From: an uncultured Selenomonadales bacterium
GTDB lineage: Bacteria > Bacillota > Negativicutes > Selenomonadales > Selenomonadaceae
DNA length: 61,778 nt
NCBI GenBank assembly: GCA_900315155.1
Contig: OMYB01000016.1
Location: forward strand, 1 to 61,778
Direction: 5' to 3'
The position numbers were made by a program, and so were the translations under genes. A model generated the notes under the pieces. The model was not told where the DNA came from and made no database searches. It was given only the letters and a program-made list of their open reading frames with translations. Positions 33,752 to 41,789 of this stretch are shown one piece after another. Each line of letters opens with the position of its first letter. The stretch's first letter is position 1.

Positions 33752-35149
33752 TCAGTAGGTTAAATTCTTCGTGTATCCGGCATTGCTCTGCCAGGTATAG
33801 GTGGACTCGCCCGTGCGGTCCTTGTGGTAGCTGCTCCAGCCCGTGAGCGCGCGGCGATAGTCCTCGCCGGTCTGTACCGGCTCGATGCGCGCATCCGGGA
33901 AGGCCGCGCGCATCTCCTCCAGCGTCATATCGTCGAGGAACACATCCTCGCCTGCACGCAGCGAAGGCTCAGGCAGGATGATGCCCGTACGCGGGCCTTT
34001 GAGGCTTTCGAGCTTGGCGCGGATATCATGCCCCGTGAGCAGGCCGGATACGTTCACCGTATGCCCGAACCAGTCGTTCTCCACGGGCACGACGCGCACG
34101 TGGAGCCCCGGATGGGCCTGCTCCGCCTGCGCGGCGAGCTCCTGCACCATCGGCGCGACGGACGTGCCCGTTACGACATCGAGATACACGGGCTCCGCAT
34201 ACCGTTCGCCCGCATCCTCCGTGCGTTCCCACTCGTTGATGAAATTGCGCGTGAGCCCGATGCCGTTGTCGAGCTGCGGGAATCCGTCATAGAACTCCGT
34301 CGGCGGTACGGGACGCCCGGCGAGAAAATAGAATTCATCGCTGAGGTAGATGAACGTACGTCCCTCCTCCGTCTGAATCTGCTTCTGCCATTTCTCGACC
34401 ATATCGATGACGGCAGCCGCGCCGTCGTGGCCGAACTGGTGGAGCGGGAACGGATCGTCGCGCCATTTCGTGACGCCGACGGGCACGATGGCGAGCGAAA
34501 GGGCATGCGGGCGCCGTGCCACGATTTCGCGGATCGTGCGCTCGAGCGCCGGGCCGTCATTCAGCCCCGCGCAGAGGACGACCTGCGTGTGGTAGTCCGC
34601 CCCGGCGGTCTCCAAGCGATCGAGCTGCGAAGCGATGTTCCGCGCGCCCTCGCAGCGCAGCATCCGGGCGCGGATATCAGGGTCCATGCACTGCACGGAC
34701 ACGTAGAGCGGAGACAGGTGGAACTGCTCGATGCGACGGAAGTCCGCCGGCCCCATATTCGTCATCGTGACGAAGTTGCCATAGAGGAAGCTCAGCCGAT
34801 AGTCGTCATCCTTGATGGACAGGCTGCTGCGCATGTCCGGGGCGATCATATCGACAAAGCAGAAACAGCAGTGGTTCGCGCAGTTGCGGATGCCGTCAAA
34901 AACGGCGCTCTCGAACTCGACCGCGAGTTCCTCATCCTCATCTTTGTCGAACGAAATCATCTCCTGCTCCCCATCCGCATGCTCGACGAGCAGGTCGATT
35001 TCCTCATCCGCCATGGCAAAGCTCAGATCGATGATGTCGCGCAGGTTCTGCCCGTTGACCGACAGGATTTTATCGCCCGCCACGAGTCCCAGTTCATCGC
35101 CGAGGCCGCCCGGATGCACGCGCAGGATCTTTGCGGGATACTGTTTCAC
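33752..35149 (-). CDS. DUF512 radical SAM protein with N-terminal PDZ domain
   Basis: A protein of about 465 residues. The N-terminal PDZ-like region (KILRVHPGGLGDELGLVAGD) precedes a radical SAM core with CANHCCFCFVDM (Cys-x3-Cys-x2-Cys) near residue 80, DYRLSFLYGNFVTMTNM, and the C-terminal DUF512 domain (LDVVTGTSVAPMVQELAAQA). The GTG at 35149 has AGGAGGG eight bases upstream; an ATG at 35176 is adjacent to a possible -10 element and has no ribosome site. The gene neighbours der in most Firmicutes. The reaction is unknown. Confidence 0.88.
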   Translation of the reverse strand: MKQYPAKILRVHPGGLGDELGLVAGDKILSVNGQNLRDIIDLSFAMADEEIDLLVEHADGEQEMISFDKDEDEELAVEFESAVFDGIRNCANHCCFCFVDMIAPDMRSSLSIKDDDYRLSFLYGNFVTMTNMGPADFRRIEQFHLSPLYVSVQCMDPDIRARMLRCEGARNIASQLDRLETAGADYHTQVVLCAGLNDGPALERTIREIVARRPHALSLAIVPVGVTKWRDDPFPLHQFGHDGAAAVIDMVEKWQKQIQTEEGRTFIYLSDEFYFLAGRPVPPTEFYDGFPQLDNGIGLTRNFINEWERTEDAGERYAEPVYLDVVTGTSVAPMVQELAAQAEQAHPGLHVRVVPVENDWFGHTVNVSGLLTGHDIRAKLESLKGPRTGIILPEPSLRAGEDVFLDDMTLEEMRAAFPDARIEPVQTGEDYRRALTGWSSYHKDRTGESTYTWQSNAGYTKNLTY

Positions 35150-35193
35150 CGCTGTTTCCCTCCTCTTTTCTGCCATAGTATAAAAACAACAGA

Positions 35194-35219
35194 AAGGAGT
35201 GATGCTGCCATCACTCCTT
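35194..35219 (-). terminator. Terminator of ispH-rpsA
   Basis: AAGGAGTGAT pairs with ATCACTCCTT around a 6-base loop, followed on the minus strand by TCTGTTGTTTTT. Confidence 0.8.
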
Positions 35220-35257
35220 ACCTATATTTTTTATAGTACCTTTGTCTGGTTCAGCGA

Positions 35258-36331
35258 TTACTTGTCAGCTTTCGTGATGGACAGGGAGATACGTTTACGC
35301 TTCGTGTCGATGCGGAGGACCTTCACCTGGACCTCATCGCCGACATGAACGGCCTCATCGGCACGCTCAATGCGATGATCCGCCAGCTCGCCCATCGGAA
35401 TCAGGCCATCGAAGCCCGACTCGATTTCCATGAAAGCGCCGAAGTCCGTCAGCTTGATGATCTTACCGGAAATCGTCTGGCCTTCCTGGTACTTGCCAGC
35501 ATGCTCATACCACGGATCCGGCAGCGTGTCCTTCACGGACAGGGAGATGCGCTTGTTCTCTTTGTCCACGTTCTTGACATAGACATTGAGCTTCTGGCCG
35601 ACTTCGAGAACATCGGACGGATGCTTCACGCGGTGCCAAGCGAGGTCGGAGATGTGGGCAAGGCCGTCAACACCACCGATATCGATGAACGCACCATAGT
35701 CGACGAGGCGCTTAACCGTACCTTCGACCGTCATGCCGTTCTCGAGCTTGGAGAAAATCTCCTCCTCGACCTGCTCGCGCTCCTTCTGGAGGAGATTGCG
35801 GCGGGAAAGAACGAGGCGCTGCTTATGCACGTCGAGCTCGATGATCTCGCAGGTGAACGTCTGACCGACGAACTGGCTGAGATCCTTCACGAAATGAAGC
35901 TCAACCTGGGAAGCCGGGATGAAGCCGCGAACGTTGTACTCGCCAACCGTAGCCACGAGGCCGCCTTTGACGACCTGAGCAACCTTGGCCTCGACCGTCT
36001 CACCGTTAGCCTCTTTCTCCTCGAGGACCTTCCAGCCGGCCATGCGGTCAGCCTTGACCTTGGAGAGAGCGCCGCCATTGTCGCCGCCGAGGGACTGGAT
36101 GTACACATCGATTTCATCGCCGACTTTGACGACATCCTCAGCGGACTCCGGAGCCGGATAAGCGAGCTCGCGTTTCGGAATCTCAATCTCCTGCTTGTAG
36201 CCGATATCGACATACGCACCATCGCGGGAAACCTGTACAACCGTACCCTTTACTACAGAGCCCGGCTGAATGTTATCGAGCGACTTGCTCTCCTCGGCTA
36301 AAAGTTCTTCCATATTCATCTGATCTGACAC
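35258..36331 (-). CDS. rpsA: Ribosomal protein S1 homologue, four S1 domains
   Basis: Binds mRNA with oligonucleotide-binding S1 domains. The 357-residue protein has four: about 22-90 (GSVVKGTVVQVSRDGAYVDI), 105-170, 190-260 (MTVEGTVKRLVDYGAFIDIG) and 275-345 (ISGKIIKLTDFGAFMEIESG). That is shorter than the six of E. coli and normal for Firmicutes. The GTG start follows AAGGAGG and overlaps the ispH 3' end by 16 bases in another frame. In many relatives IspH and S1 are one fused protein; here the same junction is kept as separate overlapping genes. Confidence 0.94.
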   Translation of the reverse strand: MSDQMNMEELLAEESKSLDNIQPGSVVKGTVVQVSRDGAYVDIGYKQEIEIPKRELAYPAPESAEDVVKVGDEIDVYIQSLGGDNGGALSKVKADRMAGWKVLEEKEANGETVEAKVAQVVKGGLVATVGEYNVRGFIPASQVELHFVKDLSQFVGQTFTCEIIELDVHKQRLVLSRRNLLQKEREQVEEEIFSKLENGMTVEGTVKRLVDYGAFIDIGGVDGLAHISDLAWHRVKHPSDVLEVGQKLNVYVKNVDKENKRISLSVKDTLPDPWYEHAGKYQEGQTISGKIIKLTDFGAFMEIESGFDGLIPMGELADHRIERADEAVHVGDEVQVKVLRIDTKRKRISLSITKADK

Positions 36332-37143
36332 TTTTTATAAACCTCCTTGATAATCCAGTCGGGCGTAGACGCACCGGCTGTAATACCAATTTTTTCAATT
36401 TTATCAAACCACTCATCCCGCAGCTCAGCCGCGGTCTCAATGTGATAAGTCTTACATTGTTTCGCACATAGCTGTGCGAGTCTCGTGGTGTTGGCGCTGT
36501 TCTTGCCGCCGATCACGAGCATGACATCCACTTTCTGGGCAAGCGCTACCGCTGCCGACTGCCTCTGGTCCGTCGCGGTACATATCGTCCGCATGATCCG
36601 GATATCCCGGGCCTTGTCCAGGAGCCTGCCGACAAGCTGCTGGAACCGGCTGCCAGAAAAGGTCGTCTGGCTCACGATCCCCAGCCGCGCACAGTGCCCG
36701 ATGGCGTCCGCCTCAGCCTCTGTCTCGATGACATCCGCCTCGCCGCCCGACCATTCGTAGATGCTCTGGACTTCTGGATGTTTCTTCTCGCCGATGATGA
36801 CCACGTGATACCCCTCGTCATGGAGCTCTTTCGCGGAAAGCTGCGCCTTGCGCACATGCGGGCAGGTCGCATCCACGACCCGGAGGCCGCGCCGCTCTGC
36901 ATCCTCATAGATAGCAGGTCCGACTCCATGCGAACGGATGATGATCGTGCCCTGCTCCATCTCGTCGAGGCGGCTCACGGTTCCGACGCCTTCCGTCTGG
37001 AGCCTCTCCACCATCTGCGGGTTATGGATAATCGGGCCGAGGGTATTCGCGCTGCCATCCGGGCTTGCATTTTCCCTGGCTATCTTGATGGCGCGCTTGA
37101 CGCCATAACAGAAGCCGAGGTAATCTGCCAAAATGACTTGCAT
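36316..37143 (-). CDS. ispH: 4-hydroxy-3-methylbut-2-enyl diphosphate reductase
   Basis: Last enzyme of the MEP isoprenoid pathway; a 4Fe-4S protein that makes IPP and DMAPP. The 275-residue product starts MQVILADYLGFCYGVKRAIK with the first ligand Cys13; the second is in VVDATCPHVRKAQ and the third in MRTICTATDQRQSA. GIVSQTTFS and GGKNSANTTRL are active-site blocks. Length is normal. A promoter with a flanking inverted repeat lies at 37210-37245. Confidence 0.95.
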   Translation of the reverse strand: MQVILADYLGFCYGVKRAIKIARENASPDGSANTLGPIIHNPQMVERLQTEGVGTVSRLDEMEQGTIIIRSHGVGPAIYEDAERRGLRVVDATCPHVRKAQLSAKELHDEGYHVVIIGEKKHPEVQSIYEWSGGEADVIETEAEADAIGHCARLGIVSQTTFSGSRFQQLVGRLLDKARDIRIMRTICTATDQRQSAAVALAQKVDVMLVIGGKNSANTTRLAQLCAKQCKTYHIETAAELRDEWFDKIEKIGITAGASTPDWIIKEVYKKCQIR

Positions 37144-37209
37144 ACATCAACCATCCTATTGGATTATTCATGCCCAGGATTCACTTTTTGTAAACCCTGA
37201 TGCAATCTA

Positions 37210-37245
37210 ATAGACAGTATACCATTATCCGGCCTGTCTATGCAA
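37210..37245 (-). promoter_or_regulatory. ispH-rpsA promoter with inverted repeat
   Basis: TTGCAT (37240-37245), 18-base spacer, TATACT (37216-37221) on the minus strand. ATAGACAG (37210-37217) and CTGTCTAT (37234-37241) are perfect inverted arms bracketing the spacer and -10, a possible operator. Confidence 0.65.
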
Positions 37246-37321
37246 GTAATTTTTCAGCCTTTTTTCGAATTAACAAAGCTGCAACAACTTCTCAGGCACT
37301 TTCCATAGCTTTCATGAAAAA

Positions 37322-37357
37322 GAAAACAGCTGCGACGGGATTTCAGCAGCTGTTTTC
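37322..37357 (-). terminator. Terminator of the FAD/Fe-S dehydrogenase gene
   Basis: GAAAACAGCTGC pairs with GCAGCTGTTTTC, a 12-bp perfect stem just past the gene's stop. A T-rich tail follows on the minus strand. Confidence 0.8.
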
Positions 37358-37392
37358 GTATTTTTAGTTTAGTTTTTGTCGAACTTTACCGA

Positions 37393-40257
37393 TCATGCCT
37401 GGGGGCGGGAACATTCCTCGACGAGGTAGGCGATGGACTGATAGCTGAATCCACTCTTCGCCGAGAGGCCGATCTCGCAGGTGCGGCTGTTGGAGTAGCC
37501 GTACGTGCAGTCCTCCGGAATCTCCTCATTGAGATGGCGCAGGGCGTGCTCGTTGAGTTCCGGCAGCGTGAAGCCTTTATCACCGGAGAAGCCGCAGCAG
37601 CTGACCTTCGAGGGGATGACGACCTTCGTGACGCACTGCTCCGCGATATCCTTGAAGGCCTGGTTGAGCCCCATCTTGACGGCACTGCAGGTCACGTGGA
37701 GCATGACCGTGCGGTCGATCTTATGGATCGTGAGCTTGTCCATAAGGAAATCATGGATGAAAGCGACCGTATCGTAGATGTGGAGCCGTTTATCCATGTG
37801 ATGCTGCATGCGGTACGTGCACGGGCTCATATCGCAGAGGATCGGCAGCTCACCGTTGTTGCTGCATTCCAGCAGCGCTTTCTCGAGCTGGCCGCAGAGC
37901 TTGTCCGCGACATCGAAGAGGCCCTTGCTCTCGAACGGCATGCCGCAGCAGTACTTCGCCATATCCTTCGGGAATACGACCTCGTAGCCGGCGCGCTCAA
38001 GGAGCGTGATCATGATCGTGCTGATATGCCGCTTGTCGTGGTCGTCCTTGGCGACGCCCATCATGCGCGTCGTGCAGCTCGGGAAATAGACGACTTTCGG
38101 ACGGCCCGTGTTGTGCTGGATTTCGGACTCCGATGGCAGATGACCGCCTTTCGGCATCCATTTCGTCCACTGCGGGATCTTGCCTCCGCTGATTGTGCGC
38201 ATCTTATCCGAGAAGAAGCCCATGATATGGTCGCCGAGTACGCTGTGTGCGAGGTCGCAGGCGTCGAGACCGGCACGGCAGGCCTTGCTGGCACCGGCAA
38301 AGTCCTCCGCGACTTTGTTGGCCATCTCTTTTGCCTGCGGCGCAGCTTTTTTCGAACGCACGACGCGCGTGTAGTCGCCCGTGTTGATCGAAAGCGGGCA
38401 GTTGACGGAGCAGAGACCATCGACGGCGCAGGTCTCGTCGCCGAGGTAGTCATATTCTTTCTCGAATCGCGCGAGCAGTTGCGGGTTCTCCCCCGTCGCA
38501 CGCAGGCGCGCCATCTCGCGGTTGACGGCCGTGCGCTGACGTGCCGTGAACGAAAGGCCGCGGCTCGGACAGTCCGTCTCGCAGTAGCCGCACTCCATGC
38601 AGCGGTCGACGATGGTGTGGACGGAGTGCATCTCCTTGATGTTCTCCATAAAGAGCAGGCCGTTCTCCGTGATGATGACATCCGGGTTGAGGATATGCTT
38701 CGGGTCGCAGGCATTCTTGAGGCGCTTCATGAGGGAGTACGCCTTCTTGCCCCACTCGAGCTCGACGAACGGTGCCATGTTGCGGCCCGTACCATGCTCG
38801 GCCTTCAGGGATGCATGGTATTTCTCTGCGCCCATGTGGCAGACATCTTCGATGAATTTCTGATAGGCGGCCTTCTCCTCGTCCGTCTTGAAGCTCTGCG
38901 TGATGACGAAATGGACGTTGCCATCGAGGACATGGCCGTAGATGATGCCTGCTCCGTAGCCGTGGTCATCCATGCACTGACGCAGGTCCATGACGGCATC
39001 GGCGAGGTCATCATGCTGGAACGCGATATCCTCGATGATGACCGTCGTGCCGATCTCGCGCACGCCGCCGACCGCCGGGAAGATGCCCGCACGGACCTGC
39101 CAGTACATGCCGTACTGCTTCGGGTCCTGCGTGAACTTGATCGGGCGGACCGTCTCGAAATCCTGCATGATCTCCAGGACCTTCGCGACCTTCTTCTCGA
39201 GCTCGTCATGGTCATCCGAACGACACTCGATGAGGATGGCAGCCGTGCCATCCGGCAGCGTCTTGAAGAAATCCGGAATCTGCGGCCAGTCTTCGACCGA
39301 CTTCAGCGAAACGCGGTCGAGGAGCTCCGCTGCCGAGACGAGCGGACGGTAGAGCTCATGGACGGCCTTGCAGGCCACATACATCGACGGGAAGAAAACG
39401 AACGCCGATGCCTTGTATTTCGCATCCTCGACCGTGCGGTACGTGATATCCGCGATCATGCCGAGCGTGCCCTCGGAGCCGATGATGACATGCTTCAGGA
39501 TGTCGATCGGATCCGTATAATCCGTGAAGGCATTCAGGCTGTAGCCCATCGTGTTCTTGATCTTGAACTTGTGCTCGATGAGCTCATGGAGCTCCTGGTC
39601 GCTGTTGACCTCATCGCGGATGGCTGTGAGTTCCCGGATGATATCCGGATGCGCCGCCGACCATGCCTCGCAGTTCTCCTTGTCTGCCGTGTTCAGCACC
39701 GAGCCGTCGGCAAAGACGATGGTCATGTCGAGGACCGTCTTGTAGCTGTTATCGGACGTTCCGCAGCACATGCCGCTCGCGTTGTTCGCCGCGATACCGC
39801 CGATGAGGGCATGCTTGATGGATGCCGGGTCTGGTCCGATCTTGCGCATGTACGGATGCAGGTAAAGGTTCGCAAGCGAGCCGACGATGCCCGGCTGGAG
39901 CTTGACGACCTTGCCGTTGTCCGTGATCTCATAGTCCTGCCAGCCCTCGCCGATGACGACGAGCACGGAGTCCGTGAGCGCCTGTCCGCTCAGGCTCGTG
40001 CCTGCCGCACGGAACGTCACGGCGATGCTGCGCTCCTGTGCCTCTTTGAGCAGGCCGGATACTTCTTTGACGTTGCGCGCCTGAACGACGATTTTCGGTG
40101 TGATGCGGTACAAGCTGGCATCCACGCCATAAGCAAAGGTACGCACCGGGTCCGTGATAATGCGCTCATCGGGAATGAACTTCACGATACTGTGGAAGAA
40201 CTCCTGATATTCCTCCGGCAGTGCCGCAAGGTCTTCTGGTAAATGATGGAATTTCAT
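37393..40257 (-). CDS. FAD-binding and 4Fe-4S-binding 2-hydroxyacid dehydrogenase (D-lactate type)
   Basis: A 954-residue one-piece version of the GlcD+GlcF/Dld type that oxidises D-lactate or another D-2-hydroxyacid. Residues about 35-270 form the FAD-binding PCMH domain (VTFRAAGTSLSGQALTDSVL, IGGIAANNASGMCCGTSDNS), 285-525 the FAD-oxidase C domain, 545-660 two ferredoxin-like clusters (CMECGYCETDC; GLCSVNCPLSINTG), and 700-950 the CCG repeats (YCCGMPFESKG, SCCGFSGDKGF). The exact substrate is uncertain. It has its own promoter and terminator and lies inside the otherwise conserved plsC/ispH junction. Confidence 0.88.
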   Translation of the reverse strand: MKFHHLPEDLAALPEEYQEFFHSIVKFIPDERIITDPVRTFAYGVDASLYRITPKIVVQARNVKEVSGLLKEAQERSIAVTFRAAGTSLSGQALTDSVLVVIGEGWQDYEITDNGKVVKLQPGIVGSLANLYLHPYMRKIGPDPASIKHALIGGIAANNASGMCCGTSDNSYKTVLDMTIVFADGSVLNTADKENCEAWSAAHPDIIRELTAIRDEVNSDQELHELIEHKFKIKNTMGYSLNAFTDYTDPIDILKHVIIGSEGTLGMIADITYRTVEDAKYKASAFVFFPSMYVACKAVHELYRPLVSAAELLDRVSLKSVEDWPQIPDFFKTLPDGTAAILIECRSDDHDELEKKVAKVLEIMQDFETVRPIKFTQDPKQYGMYWQVRAGIFPAVGGVREIGTTVIIEDIAFQHDDLADAVMDLRQCMDDHGYGAGIIYGHVLDGNVHFVITQSFKTDEEKAAYQKFIEDVCHMGAEKYHASLKAEHGTGRNMAPFVELEWGKKAYSLMKRLKNACDPKHILNPDVIITENGLLFMENIKEMHSVHTIVDRCMECGYCETDCPSRGLSFTARQRTAVNREMARLRATGENPQLLARFEKEYDYLGDETCAVDGLCSVNCPLSINTGDYTRVVRSKKAAPQAKEMANKVAEDFAGASKACRAGLDACDLAHSVLGDHIMGFFSDKMRTISGGKIPQWTKWMPKGGHLPSESEIQHNTGRPKVVYFPSCTTRMMGVAKDDHDKRHISTIMITLLERAGYEVVFPKDMAKYCCGMPFESKGLFDVADKLCGQLEKALLECSNNGELPILCDMSPCTYRMQHHMDKRLHIYDTVAFIHDFLMDKLTIHKIDRTVMLHVTCSAVKMGLNQAFKDIAEQCVTKVVIPSKVSCCGFSGDKGFTLPELNEHALRHLNEEIPEDCTYGYSNSRTCEIGLSAKSGFSYQSIAYLVEECSRPQA

Positions 40258-40335
40258 AGCTTCCTCTTCTCTCCTAGCAAACTCTCTCCTGCGCTCTCGA
40301 TGCGCAGCTTGCTTGTTAAACGATTTACTATAGTT

Positions 40336-40372
40336 ATTCTATCATAATGTAAGTGCTTTTGTAAGTGTTTAT
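40336..40372 (-). promoter_or_regulatory. Promoter with direct repeats before the dehydrogenase gene
   Basis: TTACAA (40359-40364), 17-base spacer, TAGAAT (40336-40341) on the minus strand. Two copies of CACTTACA separated by four bases overlap the -35, a likely regulator site. Confidence 0.6.
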
Positions 40373-40413
40373 CCGAGATTCTTGGAATATCTACGAAAAA
40401 AGTAAAAATAATA

Positions 40414-40452
40414 AAGCCCTATCGCGTCAAAATAATCTGACAGATAGGGCTT
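40414..40452 (-). terminator. Terminator of aroA-cmk-plsC
   Basis: AAGCCCTATC pairs with GATAGGGCTT, followed on the minus strand by TATTATTTTT. Confidence 0.8.
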
Positions 40453-40504
40453 CATCCAGCTATCGTAACATATGAACCGTTTTACCGGCCTTTTTCTCCA
40501 GGCA

Positions 40505-41107
40505 TCAGGGCTGGATTTCCTTTTTCATCTCGGCGATGCGGTCGAGGATGGACTGGGAGAAATCGGCGAGCGCCTGCTTGTCTTTCTTGTCTCCCGTGAA
40601 ATACATCGGCTCGCCGTAGGTGACGTAGAGTTTCGGGAAGATGCCGCCGTTGGCAAAGATGCGGTCCGTACCGATGATGCAGACGGGGATGACCGGCGCG
40701 CCGGAGAGCGCGGCGAGCAGCCCGACACCCGGCTGGGCCTTGCGCATCCTGCCGTCGCGGGAGCGATGTCCCTCGGGGAACAGCGCGATCATCTTCTCGG
40801 CGCGCAGAGCCTGCTGAGCCGTGCGGATGGCGCCGCGGTCACCCGTGCCACGCTTGACCGGGATCGTCTGCGTCGTGCGGAGCACCCAGCCGATGAATGG
40901 CACGTGGAACAGTTCTTCCTTGCACATGTAGTTGAGGTTGCGCGGGATATGGCAGCCGATGAGCGGAGGATCGGCATTGCTCATATGGTTCGCCGCGAGG
41001 ATCACGCGGCCTTCCATCGGGATATGCTCCACACCGCGGAACTCCGCGCGAAAAAACAGCCGGTAAATCGTGAAGAAGAAGACTTTCAGGAATGCATACA
41101 ACCACAT
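40505..41107 (-). CDS. plsC: 1-acyl-sn-glycerol-3-phosphate acyltransferase
   Basis: Adds the second acyl chain to lysophosphatidic acid to make phosphatidic acid. The 200-residue membrane-bound protein has the catalytic HX4D block ANHMSNADPPLIG near residue 57, the glycerol-phosphate-binding block FPEGHRSRDGRM near 115, and an N-terminal hydrophobic anchor (LYAFLKVFFFTIYRLFF). It lies 6 bases after cmk in the aroA-cmk-plsC unit. Confidence 0.93.
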   Translation of the reverse strand: MWLYAFLKVFFFTIYRLFFRAEFRGVEHIPMEGRVILAANHMSNADPPLIGCHIPRNLNYMCKEELFHVPFIGWVLRTTQTIPVKRGTGDRGAIRTAQQALRAEKMIALFPEGHRSRDGRMRKAQPGVGLLAALSGAPVIPVCIIGTDRIFANGGIFPKLYVTYGEPMYFTGDKKDKQALADFSQSILDRIAEMKKEIQP

Positions 41108-41113
41108 GGCGGA

Positions 41114-41773
41114 TCACCTGCACATTCCGAGAATCTTTTCCACGACCTCGTCAATGGAGAGGCCCGTGGTATCGAGCAGCGTGGCATCCTCCGCCTGGAC
41201 GAGCGGGGAAATCTCGCGCTCCATGTCCGCCTTGTCGCGTGCCTCGATGTCCTTCTGGAGCTCCTCGAGCGTCATGTCGTAGCCCTTCTCCTGCATTTCC
41301 TTCCAGCGGCGCTGCGCGCGCTCCTCGACCGAAGCCGTGAGGTATATCTTGACATCGGCATTCGGCAGGACGTTCGTGGCGATGTCGCGCCCGTCCATGA
41401 GGACGCCGCCGCGCTCCGCCATCTTGCGCTGGAGGGCCACCATTTTCTCGCGGACCGGGCCGAGGGCAGCGACCTGCGAGACGATGTGGCTGACCTCCGG
41501 CGTGCGGATGGCCGCCGTGACATCCGTGCCATCGACCGTGACCGTCGTCTTGCCACCCGCATAGCGCAGGTCGACATCGATATCGGGGACGACGGAAAGG
41601 ATGAGCTCGTCCGTCACCGGCTTATGCTGCTGGAGCGTCTTCCAGGCGACGGCGCGGTACATCGCGCCCGTGTCGATGTAGGTATAGCCGAGCTGCTTTG
41701 CGGCGAGCTGGGCGACCGTGGACTTGCCGGCGCCGGCCGGGCCATCGATGGCGACTACTAATTTCTTGTTCAA
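41114..41773 (-). CDS. cmk: (d)CMP kinase
   Basis: Phosphorylates CMP and dCMP with ATP. The start is TTG at 41773 (LNKKLVVAIDGPAGAGKST), with AGGAGG (41781-41786) seven bases upstream; a longer ATG-started frame would run into aroA and has non-conserved sequence. The P-loop is GPAGAGKST, and the CMP-binding region includes DTGAMYRAVAWK and GRDIATNVLPNADVKIYLTA. The product is 219 residues, normal length. aroA ends 16 bases upstream. Confidence 0.95.
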   Translation of the reverse strand: MNKKLVVAIDGPAGAGKSTVAQLAAKQLGYTYIDTGAMYRAVAWKTLQQHKPVTDELILSVVPDIDVDLRYAGGKTTVTVDGTDVTAAIRTPEVSHIVSQVAALGPVREKMVALQRKMAERGGVLMDGRDIATNVLPNADVKIYLTASVEERAQRRWKEMQEKGYDMTLEELQKDIEARDKADMEREISPLVQAEDATLLDTTGLSIDEVVEKILGMCR

Positions 41774-41789
41774 GAGAATTCCTCCTATT

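Noticed and set aside
36316..36331. Bifunctional IspH-S1 fusion
   Set aside because: The two frames differ, ispH has its own stop, and rpsA has its own AAGGAGG and GTG.
37534..40242. A 902-codon open frame on the plus strand opposite the FAD/Fe-S dehydrogenase
   Set aside because: It is an antisense shadow of high-GC codon use: low-complexity Asp/Arg/His composition, no ribosome site, no domain, while the minus strand encodes a full enzyme.
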